From NCBI GenBank assembly GCA_030549175.1, contig JAUKUA010000002.1:5890001-5954000 (forward strand): DNA of 64,000 nt, given 5' to 3'. The translations under genes and the position numbers were made by a program. This DNA comes from Lasiosphaeris hirsuta (Eukaryota; Ascomycota; Sordariomycetes; Sordariales; Lasiosphaeriaceae). Shown here in pieces: positions 35,502 through 46,021 of this stretch. The notes under the pieces were generated by a model that saw nothing but the letters and a program-made list of their open reading frames with translations, made no database searches and was not told where the DNA came from. Position 1 is the first letter of the stretch. Each line of letters opens with the position of its first letter.

Positions 35502-38500
35502 CTATGCCAACCGAAAGCTCCTCGTCCTCCCTTCCCAGCCATCGACAAGCATGGCCTCGCCGTCCATCATACCGTGCACATATGACTCGCCGACGACTTG
35601 GCACAAAAACTCGACCCTCTGCGTCTTTGCGGCCCGCAATACGACAGGCACAGAGCAGCCAAAGAAAATGCACACGATCCCCCCCACCTCACCTCCTGCC
35701 GGACCCAGGCCGTAGAGAGGCCTTGTATCCATGTGCACCTCGGGGTCTGGCTGGTAAGCGGTCGGTACATAAGAGGGGGCCGTTTCGTTCTCTTGGTTAG
35801 GGCTGGGGGCTGCACTCTTCCATTCGGGAACAACCTCGATGATGCGGCGATTCCACACCACAGACTCAACTCGATCAAAGTACTTGGACGTGAGCTCCGA
35901 GATCTTCCTGTCCGATCGGATCATGGGGTGGATGTTCCCAGCGCTGTCCGAGACGCGGCCGTCGACAAGACCGTGCAGGCATGCCCGCTTGTACCACTGG
36001 GGCGGCCGTCCGCCCTGGGCCGTGCGATCGGCGACGAGAAGCCGCCAGAGGGTGTCGGGCACCCAGTTCTCGTCGTTCTTGCCCCTTTCCCACCCCAGCT
36101 TGGTCACCCACTCGCCGGGCACGATGCCGCCCCTCATGACTTCCGACTGCGCCGCGATTCGCCCGAGGACAAGACCCTCCACGACAAGGATCCCACTGAG
36201 GCGGTGTGGCGCGGCAGTCCATGAGATCGGGGCCTTTCTCTCCGGGTTGCCCCTCGGTGTGCCTGTGGGGACGCCGCTGACGGAATTGCCACTCTTCACG
36301 CTCTTGGTCGCCGCAGAAGCCAGCGCTGCACTCTTTCGTCTTGATTCGGATGCCGTCTTTGCTGCTGGATCTGGGGCACTGTGCTGCTCGAGCTTGCTCC
36401 TCCCAGCTTGCGGTAGTGCCGGTCCCGTCATCTCCGTCTCTGGGCTTTGCTCCTCAAGGAATGATTTGTCTTCTGGGTAGGTGCCTGGGCAGCTAGTGCT
36501 GCTAGTGCAGTCTTCGAAATCTCCTGTGCCGGGGTCAACATTCCGAGCGTTTGAGAGGATACCAATGGCCCCTGCTACAGGCACGTCGTCCGCCATGGTG
36601 CTGGCCCCCTTGGAGCCGGCGGATGCGCTTGTGTCGGCGTCGGTTGCCGTTGCAGGGCTCTGGGTGGCGTTATCTTTTGGTGTGCCGTCGCGGAACCGGA
36701 CCTCGTGTGCCGGTCTACCCTTTGCCTCGGGTCTCAAAGATGTCCTGCTGGGTTTGGAAGCGTCAAACTGCATGTCGTCGTGGTGAAGAGCCGGGTCGAT
36801 CATGACCTTGAATGTGGCTTTACTGGTTCTTGAGGCCGAGTATCGCCCCCTTTGATCGTGTGGCAGGTAGGCCACGAAATTCTCCCCGTTTTGCCTGCCT
36901 TGAGCAGCAGTTCCCGGTACGCCATAAGGCGCTCTAGCCAAACCCGAAATCCACGACGGCATCAGATCGCTGCCGTCCTCCTTTGACAGGCTCGGCGCCC
37001 AGTGTCGGCAGATAATATCCAATGAGTTGGACTGGTAAATCGAGCGCGTGACAAAGGCGATGAAGAGGTCCCTTGGGCTGGAGTCGTAGTTTGGCAAAAG
37101 GCCGACGGGTTGACTTTCCACCTCGTCCCTCGTCCGTTCATACAGGCGCTCCAATTTCTTAATCTGCAGATGGTACTTGTAGACACTCTCTTGGAGCTTC
37201 GTAAAGTGCTCATCTTTCGCCTCCAGTTCCTCCACTTTCAGTGCTCTGATCTCTAGGTTCAATCTTCGCACCTCTTGCAGATCCCTGCGGGTCCTAGCAT
37301 CCAGCTTTGCGCCCTTCAGCTCATCCAACTTCTGGAGAGACTTGTGGAGCTCTTCTTGCTCGTGCGCCGAGCTGATGAGCTCGTTCTGTATAGTTCCCTT
37401 CCATTCTCTAAACATCTCGAGGTCGTGCTTTATCTGGGACAGTTTCTCATCCCGTACCCTTTCGAGTTGCTTGCGATGAACATTCTGCCAGTCTTCTTTC
37501 TTGGTTGGGCTGTCCTTGGCGAGGGAGAGAATCGAGTAGATGGTGTCGCGCGGAAATGTGGCTCGGAATCCGAGGAGGGTTGAAACCAGCATTTCGACAT
37601 CCAAGAGGCGGCCGTGGATCATGCCTTTGTCTTCGTCGTGGTCCGATTTGCGGCAAATGTTGCCCAGCGTTTGGATGAGGATGCATGCGCTGGTGACCTC
37701 GAGGTCATCAAAGACCTCGTCCCTGTAATTACTCCTAATCTGGTCAATCTTCTCCATCAGCAAAGACACCGCGTCGGCAAAGTCGTCCCAGTGCAACTTG
37801 TGATTGCCGCGGTGAATGGTGGCGTTCCGGGAGAGGGCAATCTCTTGGATTATCCATCGGCGACCAAACCAGTTTGATTTCATAATGGAGACGAGGTGAG
37901 ACCATTGCTTGATTTTATGGGGGTCACAGGCCATTTCTAATCGCAGATGTCAGTCTTCTGCAGGGCGCGGCGAGCGCAATCTCGGTGGCAGGCGCACCGT
38001 CAAAGTTTCGGTAGTTCATTATGTCTTTCACCAGATCGAATGCGCTTTCCGCGCCGTCGGAATCATCCTCACCGAGCCAGACACAAACATTGGAGGCAGA
38101 GTTGTAGATAATTGACATCATCGCAAGCTGGCCTTCCTTCTCGGTCTTGCCTTTCTCGCTCTGATCGATGCAGATGGCGTCTACCCAAAGGTACACATCG
38201 TGGTACTTGCTTCGAAGTCTCTTCAGTGCATCGTATAGGTTCTTTCGAATCTTAAAGTCCGTGTGCGTGATGGCCCCGACGGCCGTTCTCCACAGATTGA
38301 ACGCTTCCATTAGAGCGTGCCGCTTGGTTTCTGTGTTGGCTGTGGCCGGCTGGTCCCCCTTTTCGTGATCCCGACTACTTTCAGGTCCGGGAGCCGTTGC
38401 GTTGAGATCCCGGATCTGGATGTCGTGTGTCGCTTTGCCAGTTCCCCAGCAATAAGACAGGGCTTCGTAGCCGCCGTAGACGTGTGCTAGTTCGCGCGTG

Positions 38501-38868
38501 AAGAGGTCGGCCTTTAGGGGTTCATCCGTTCTTTTGGCTGGGTAGAGGCGAAGGATTCGGATGTCGCGGTGTGGCTCTATCTTGGAATAGTAGAATCCAT
38601 AATTTGGGTCTCGTTCGATTGTCGTGGATATGGCTCCTAGCTTTTCGCCAATCGTCCTTCGCAGTTGATCTCTCGCGCCCGACCGGTGGGCGTCTGCCCG
38701 GCGGGCACGGAGAGTTGGTTCAGGCAGGGGAGCACGCAAAATCTTCCACTCCTCTGTGCCTTCTCCGTAGATTACTGCAGAACTGGACTTTGTGGCCTGG
38801 TTGCCCTCATTGGCCCGATTGGTCCCCTTCGCCCCCGTGGATCCCTTGGTCTCCTTGTGGTCGCTCAT
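35502..38868 (-). CDS. HET-domain protein with coiled-coil insertion
   Basis: A 1101-residue model with exons 38868-37998 and 37936-35502. The 61-nt intron (GTGCGC donor, ctgac branch, GATTAG) joins YRNFD to EMACDPHK in phase 1. The HET domain has YEALSYCWG (134-142), LWVDAICIDQ (227-236), IYNSASNVCVWLGE (254-267) and GRRWIIQE (about 315). Its N-terminal 90 residues are disordered and charged. Residues about 440-566 are a long charged helix, rich in Glu/Lys/Leu heptads, placed inside what is usually the downstream HET-associated region (between RDTIYSILSL and DLFIAFVTRSIYQ). A Ser/Thr/Pro-rich linker (about 680-860) precedes a conserved C-terminal part with GGEVGGIVCIFFG, which looks like the usual end region of HET proteins. 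HET domains mediate heterokaryon incompatibility and cell death in ascomycetes. Confidence 0.9.
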
Positions 38869-40640
38869 CTGAAAATAAGCCGAGGCTCACGGTGTGGGCC
38901 TTGGCAAAATATCTTGATCCCCTTCGATCTTTCACAAAATGGTGTTGTCGCACACTGACATACTGCCATGGTCACGGCTCGGCTTTATGGGGTCTAGATA
39001 ACCAACCCACAATGACCCGTGAATGCGTTGCGTTCAATCGGCATTGCTGCTGATTGCGCGGGCCGACTTGAGGCCAACCAACGCACTGAAATCGAGTCAA
39101 ATTTCAGGATAGGAAGGTTGTAGGACGCACCCCCATCTTCTCGGACGAGTCAGGGTAGAAGGTGAGTGTGTCGAAATGCAATGAAGAGATGAAGGCTTTG
39201 TCACAGCCAGAACTGATTCGGTGTCGCGACCGGAGATGTCGAAACCCCGCATCTCGGACTGGAAGGGGGTTCTCCGCTGCCATATCGGAAAGAAGCTATT
39301 CGCTCAACTTGTGTCCTCGGCCGCGAGGACTGCCAAGGGAGGCCAAGCTGTGTAACCATTCGGCCCAGATAAGACGTCAGGCTCCGACAAGCCTGCATAT
39401 AGCTGCGTGTCGGGCGCAATCTTCACTAAACTCACACCTGACAGCTCTCGTACCTCACTGTACTGCCGTTGCAATGACGCGGGTTGTCTAAGATGTGTGA
39501 GGGGAATGGCACATGCCAAGGTATTCAGACTCGTGATGCGGCTCAACCCGCAGCTGCTGTCCAATACCAGGGCGCGCATCTTTTGGCGCGCATCTCGAAT
39601 CCCCGCCCATGATGAGAATGCCAAGATTGAACCTTTGAGATCCAAGCATTTGCGTGGGTTGAAACTCCGGGGCTCCCCACCGCGGTAGGTAGGTAGGTAG
39701 TTGACCACCAGCCATTGGCTGGGAGCTGTCGAGCTGAGTTCATTCTTGCCAAAATGAATGGCCCTCGGTCGTCGCAGTGGCACAAGATACACTACGAGGA
39801 AATTTTCGCAATGGCTTTATGCTCTCGTGGTTTCAGGTGATGGTGCTTCTCGTGTAGCAAGCGCACCGCGATGGTGGTTGCGTCGGCAAGCAAGCAGGAG
39901 CCGTGGAGTAGAGCCGGGGTGTTGCGAGTTGGTATCGTGATGGGGGCAGGGATTTGCGGGCTTGCTGTGTAAAGAGCTGCACCTCAACACCGAAGGAATC
40001 AGGCCGGATGTCATACTTTTTCGGCAAAAGGAATTCCTTCTACCCCGTGAGGCTAGACCACTTATATACATACCCTGATGTGTGGGTAAGACAGAGTGAT
40101 GGAAAAGTGGTGATGGATTGTTGGTGTTGTGGGCCAAGGAATTCCTGGTCCTGTAACGGCTATCTAGGTGTGGCCCAAAGGCACTAGCTCGGCGAGGTGG
40201 CATGTGCACCCTGCACCCTCGAGGTGGGGCACCACCTCCAACATGATGCCATATGCGACACTGGGCTTTGTCAAGGATGAAGGAGCATACTCTCGCGCAC
40301 TCTCCACCCTTCCGCCGCAGATCTGAACTTCGCGCTCGCTCCATCCTGCCCACTCTATGCACCCTCATTCCGAGCGGGCCATACGAGAGCTCGGTCCGAC
40401 CAATGGTTCATCTCCCCCATCCAAGTTGTTTAGCATTATCGAAAAAAGTGGGCTACGAAGCAACTGGATGGGTCGGAGACCAAAAACAGCCACCTCAACT
40501 TTGCCCTGTTCTGCAATTGCCCTCTTCCATCCTTCTTCCAACAGACAAGTAGCTCTCTGCCAAGGAACCTTCCCAACCACACAACATCAACCTGCTGCAA
40601 CCAAGACGGCCAGAATCTCAGCTCATTCAATCTTTGATAG
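38869..40640. other. Intergenic region between divergent genes
   Basis: 1.8 kb upstream of both the HET gene (-) and the possible small gene at 40641 (+). The ORFs on both strands are overlapping shadows without domains. The last 140 bases (about 40500-40640) are CT/CA-rich, as in transcription-start regions of these fungi. Confidence 0.45.
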
Positions 40641-40912
40641 ATGAACAGCCCCATCGCAGCCAGCTTCATTATTCGCAACATCTCGGAATCCTCTGGCACG
40701 CCAACAGCCTCCGGGTACGTGAGCCGTGGTGAGCGGAGGCGAGGCGGGTATTGGAGGGGGTGGTTTTGGTGTGCTGTGTTATTATCACTGATGTCCTCCT
40801 CCCTTGCTCTTAAGTTTGTGATCTTGGGAAGCTAACGAATCACAGGGCTGGCTGCATCACCCTTTGCGTCTGCTCAGCGTGCCTCGTGGGCCCGCTACTT
40901 GAACCGATCTAG
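40641..40912 (+). CDS. Possible 46-residue microprotein with one intron
   Basis: Exons 40641-40714 and 40846-40912, with a 131-nt intron: donor GTACGT, branch gctaac 13 nt before the acceptor, and CACAG. Splicing gives a polar N-terminal half (MNSPIAASFIIRNISES) and a Cys-rich hydrophobic end (CITLCVCSACLVGPLLEPI). A pyrimidine-rich leader precedes the ATG. Evidence is the quality of the splice signals and leader, not homology. It could also be the untranslated upstream part of the Clr5 gene at 41581. Confidence 0.4.
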
Positions 40913-41580
40913 CCGAGGAAGAGCACATCGATGGCGAAGAGCGGGCAACTCCAGTCAACCGTGTCTTATGTCTTATGTCCGTAGTGGCGACGGGAGGGCG
41001 CATCATCATATGTGCGATGTTGGACGGATCATCTGCCCGCTCGGCAAGGGGTAAGCCCTTGTTGGAAAGTCGATACACATATTCCTATTTAATATTAAGT
41101 GCGTAACATTAACTACCATCTTTTTCTTATCTCACCTCAAGACTCACATAAAGTGACCAAGCAATGCCCTGCATGCCGATAATTCAGCTCATGCAAGTAC
41201 CCGTCTCTCGCGTGGCAGTCGTCAGCGAAGCTCTAAAGCCGTTGACGGCTTCCATACCCGGCGGCAGACAGCAGGATTGTAAGCAGGAAGCCGTCTCTGA
41301 TTTGCGAATAAAGGGTGCCTCATGCATGTGGGCAGCGTCGATTGGACGTAGCCCTGTTTCCCAGGTCAGACCGCGATTTGGCATACAGTCAGCACATCCC
41401 CTGTGAAGCATCAACTGACTTTGGACTAGCCTAGCCCCAGCCAAGATGTTAGGTTGAAGACTGTCATGAGGCGGGGCGCCCATCTTTCACCTCCCTCCCT
41501 GTCATAACCAAGCTATCGCCTACTGTCCCTTGATATGCCAAAGCCAACATGTGAACGATTGAAGAGCAAAAGATATCGCC

Positions 41581-43257
41581 ATGAGCGAGAACGACTCGAA
41601 GCCCGCATCGACGCCAACGAGCCGAGAAGAGTCGTCCCAACCAGCCCCCTCCTTTCACCCGCCACGGTTTGGTGCTGGTGCCCCTAGACCACCCAGTCAT
41701 GCTGGAAACGTGGCCAGAGTTATCATACCAACCAAACCGGCGGACTGGGAAGCCGTTAAGGACGTCATTGAAGGCCTTTATATCCACAACAATGTTCGTC
41801 TCAAGGATGTCATCGAGGTCATGCAGGCCGCGTATCGATTCCGCGCAACGTGAGTTCACTAAAATGCATTCCGTCGGAGATCCATATCTCGGGGGCTTGT
41901 CGGTGATCTTGGGATTCGCCAAAAAGTCCTCTGCATTCAGGCCCCCCGTTCCCCCTTTTCAATGAACGTGAGTACAGACTAAATCCTGATTCGCCTTAGG
42001 GCCCGCATGTACAAAGCCCAGTTTGCAAAGTGGAACTGGCATAAATACAGCACCGGCCCCAGTGTCTCTTCGAGACAGGGGATAAAAGACCACAGCTCCC
42101 GACATGGCAAGAAGAAGAAAGGCATTTCTCTTCGCCAAGGTGTCGAAACCAAGCAGCAGCTGGAGACAAGAATGCTCGAGGGGCAAGAATCACGGCATCT
42201 GACCACCGCCATGTCGGCATTCCGCAGCTTCATCCTCGGCTGGTCCGAGCAAGATCCGCGCTGGCAAGCCGCGACCTGCTTCACCAAGATGGGCCACTAC
42301 AACCCAACCATGGTCTCGCACTTCCTCGGCGCGCTCATTCAGCTCGAGCAGCACGAATACTCACACGGCGGCCGCCTCCTCCGCGCCGCCTTCCTCGAGC
42401 TCGAGGACCTGCTTGTCGACGGCCACGTGGCCGCCATCTGGGACTGCTGCGTCTCCGTGCCGCAACTGGCGATCAACCACGGCCGCTCCGATATCCTGTT
42501 GACCTTCATGCGCTACCTATCCCGCTTGTGCACAGTACGCGCACCGAACCACCCGCTCGCCTGCATATCGCGCTCCACGCTCGCCCTGGTCGAGCACCTC
42601 GACACCCCCTCCCAAATCTCGGCCTACACCACGGCCGCCTGGCGCCTCTGGAGTGACACCATCGTCGCTCTCCTAGGGCCCGACAACATCTCAACGCTCC
42701 ACACCCACCGCGCCTACCTGCTGATCCAGCCCGAGCCCGACCCGACGCTGGTGTGCTGCGTGCTGCGCGACTACGACCGGCTGGTCGATGCGGCGGCCGC
42801 GGCCCTCGGTGCCGACAACACCGCGGCGCTCTCGCTTGAGTTCGACGCCTTGCTGACGCAGTCGCGCTTCACCACGCCCGACCCGGCCGCTCTGGACGCG
42901 CGCCTGGCGCGCGTGCTGGCGAGGCTGGTCGCCAAGCCCGGCAATGCCGGGCGGCCGCCGCGTGGGTGGGCCGGGCTCGAGGACCGCCAGGTCTACCGCG
43001 GGTGTTGGTTTCTGGCGGCTATGTATGCTGATGCCGCGGGCAATGCGAGCCGGGCGGCGGAGTGCCGCCGGGCGTTTTTGGCGGCGCCGGAGGAGGGGGA
43101 TTGGGTGCAGTATGCGTTGAGGATGGAGGAGAAGTTGAGGGCTGGGGGGAGGGTGGTTGAGGCGGATGAGGTTAAGGGGAAGAGGCTAGAGGCACAGCTG
43201 CCGAGGGATGTTGTGGAGATTTTGGATCGGGAGGAGAGGGAGATAGGTGGGATATAG
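41581..43257 (+). CDS. Clr5-domain protein
   Basis: A 508-residue model with exons 41581-41849 and 42000-43257; the 150-nt intron (GTGAGT to CCTTAG) joins YRFRAT to ARMYKAQFAKW in phase 2. Residues about 47-103 match the Clr5 N-terminal domain: DWEAVKDVIEGLYI, LKDVIEVMQAAYRF, then RMYKAQFAKWNWHKY. The domain is common in fungal proteins of unknown role and takes its name from a fission-yeast silencing factor. A basic segment (KKKKGIS) follows, then a helical alpha-repeat region with Ala/Leu-rich helices to the C-terminus. Probably nuclear or regulatory, but this is inference. No frameshift or truncation is seen. Confidence 0.88.
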
Positions 43258-43270
43258 GCACTACTAGGCT

Positions 43271-43741
43271 TCACTCTCCTGATTCCTCGACAAGTTGGTC
43301 CACGTTTTCGACCTTTTTCTCGCCATTGATTTCGCCATCGCTCTCATAACTGTTCCCGTCATCATTCTTGCCATTGCTCTCACCCAGGTCAGCCTCTACG
43401 GGTCCATCGGTACCCTCGCAACCGCCCCAGGATTTGTCCCCGTCATCATTGTAGGCATCCATTTCAGCTTGAGTTTCGCGCCGCAGTCCCTTGAAAAATT
43501 CGGTGATACCCTCAGCGGAACGCGAGATGTATAGAAACTCATGGTGCTCACTGCAAAGTCTCTTTCGACCGCCAATACCTTCCTCCACTACCCTTTCGTC
43601 AGTAATACCTTTTTTCACCACGCTTTCGTAACAACTCTTATCGAATAACGCCTCGCCAGCACAGTCTCGACATGCGTAAATATCCTCGCCAACCAAGAGC
43701 CCCTTTCCGCACCCATCACAAACATAGGTTGTTGTTTTTCG
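43271..43741 (-). pseudogene. Decayed 3' end of a fungal NLR-like gene with zinc-knuckle (ZZ-like) tail
   Basis: Reading the minus strand from just downstream of an in-frame TGA (43742-43744), the frame shows YVCDGCGKGLLVGEDIYACRDC, then DKSCY, then LCSEHHEFLYIS. This Cys-x2-Cys / Cys-x2-Cys / Cys / His-His pattern and the 'HEFLYI' ending are seen at the C-terminus of many fungal NACHT/TPR proteins. The following 60 residues are acidic and Gly/Asn-rich. No upstream exon can be joined without crossing the stop, and the sequence beyond 43750 is repetitive and AT-rich. It is therefore best read as the surviving tail of a lost gene. Confidence 0.55.
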
Positions 43742-44099
43742 TCAATGCTGCCGTCGTCAACCCCTACCAACCATATCACCCCTCGCCGCTATTGCTCAGA
43801 CGCCTACCAGGACATGATCAGTGAAGCGACTGAAGGGAAGAAAATACCGAGACATAATGGGAGAAGAAAATATCCTATAAATTGAAGATGAAAGGGAGTG
43901 GGTAAGGGAAGAAAACGAAGAGGAGGGGGAGGAAGGCTCTGGTTTCCCTATCTTTCCTGTTAGCTATTAAAGGTAACTTTTCTCTACGAAGTTGTTATAT
44001 AGCTTATTCGAGGGATAAGTCGGGAAGGGCAGGTGGGACCTTCTAATGGAAAAGGGTATGTACTGGGCTAGCATTTCGGGTAGAAGGATCTCCTTGTTA

Positions 44100-44302
44100 T
44101 ATATCTAGAGCCGGGTGGGCTAGGGTGGGCCGGACCGGGGCCGCTTGTGACTGGGCCCGTGACCGGATTAGGGCCCTCCCGTCACCCATGTTAACTCCCT
44201 GGGGGTCTCGGGCCTCTGGCCCTTGGCCGCTAGCCTCCCAGTCGCCTTAGGTGAAAACCCCGGACGTTAAATAATCTATCTATCTATCTATCTATCTATC
44301 TA
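44100..44302 (+). mobile_element. Possible 3' end of a non-LTR retrotransposon with (TATC)n tail
   Basis: A GC-rich segment of about 170 bp ends directly in a clean tetranucleotide run (44274-44302, seven TATC units). Non-LTR elements in Sordariomycetes commonly end in short simple repeats. No reverse transcriptase sequence is present upstream, so this would be a severely truncated copy. The assignment is inference. Confidence 0.35.
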
Positions 44303-46021
44303 CCGTCTTCAGGGTTATGTATGGGGACTACGGTGCAAAGTGACGATAGTTACGGTGCACCGTTACGCTCTCATTATAAAAACCTTGGGTTTCTGCCTGG
44401 GGATCCAGCTCTCCAAAGCCGGTAAGAACTGTGGCAATGACTCTGACCTTCTCCTCTTGCCCGTTGACCTCTTTGAGTTCAGGTGGGTCTTGGTACTCTT
44501 AGTGACAGATCCTGGTGTTCCAGTTTCTTCGAAGGCTGTTCACGAACCACATTCGGGCATAACTGGCTCGGTACCTTGCACGGGATAGCGGTCCCCCTCG
44601 ACCAGCTCCCGTTCTCTCCCTGGCAAAGTAGTGGACCTCGTTCCAAATCTGGAGTTTGTGCGTGAGGCTCCAAATAGCGTCCACGGGTTCACCTAGCACT
44701 TGGATGAGCGTCGAGTAGCGTCTGTTGTCTGTCGGGGAGAGCTCAATGTTGGAGAGAGTAAGAGGATGACTGATGTTGACAGGTCAGCGGGGCTTAAGCG
44801 AGCAAACTGTAACCGTCTATTCTAACTCTGAACCCTGGTTCAATATTGAGAAGGGGAAAGGGGAAGAGGTCCAAAACAAACGGAAGGGCCAAATTTACGA
44901 ACTTGGAAGTATCCATATTCTAACCCGAGGTCCTGAATCCACGTAGAACGTCTGGGGCCCATACAGCGCCTCACAGCCCCGCTCTGGTGTGTAGCAGCAG
45001 GCCAGTCAGGTCATCCACGGCAAAGAGAGCTGCGTTGGTGGCAGAGATGATGGACCTTTCGATGAGAGAAGTGGTAAAACCCTGACACTCATCTCTATGG
45101 AAAAACGGTCCGGTTCAATAAGGCTCCAAGGCCTCGATCTATTCAACCGCCCTAGAGTGGAGACGAAGATCATTTACGTCGACGACTGACGGCAGCCACA
45201 TCGCCGCCAAGATCGGGATGGCTGGCATGGAGGACAATAGATAGAGAGCACTGACGAGGAGAGACTGGAAGCGGCCGTAGCTTACATTCGCAGAGCCATG
45301 GCGTTCTCATAGGCGATAAGAAGTGGAAGGGATGCAAGTGGAAGAGCTTATTGTTAGATAGGACACTCGGTATAAGTCTCCCGCCGTTCTTAATATGTGT
45401 AAGTACACTCTCAATTACGAGCGGTTAAAAGCCCCGCAGAGCTCCAAGCCGCGACAGGGTCCTTCATCGAGCAGCGGTACCCTAGCCACCTCCCCGTCAC
45501 GATGGTAGAGCCCCGGATACATATGTGACCATTTGCAGGCGCAATAGGCAGATTCAGGCGCGGTTTACAACAAGGACATCATTAGGGCAAGTGAGCCTGG
45601 GGGCGCTAAGATCCGGGAACCCGGAAGAGGATACGGGGAAGACAGCCAAACGCCACCACCAGCATGTCTTGGGCTGAGAACTCGTAAGAATGTGCCACGA
45701 TTACAATCGACATCTCTGATCTCTGGTGCCCTGTGGAAAGATAGGGGCTTGGAAATTTAAGTAGCTATGAGCCAATATACAGGCTACTGCACAGGCCTCT
45801 ACATACTAGGTCTGATATGGTCTTAACTTGTCTGGAGCGCTGGCGTAATCCTGATCACGGGCTGGGCCCCTTCGGGTATAAGAGTTGAGGGTAGCCTAGA
45901 GATTAAGAAACCTGAGTCCAATATGATCACTTTTCACCCCTGACCTTTACGTCCAAGCTGTTCTGCGTACTCAACACCCCCTCACACTGGCTGCTGTAAA
46001 ATAGGCCCTAACAAAACCCTC
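44303..46021. other. Accessory intergenic region, no gene recognised
   Basis: Frequent stops in all frames and no recognisable coding sequence. It is downstream of the HET-NACHT-ankyrin gene and contains its 3' UTR and possibly decayed repeats. Confidence 0.45.
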
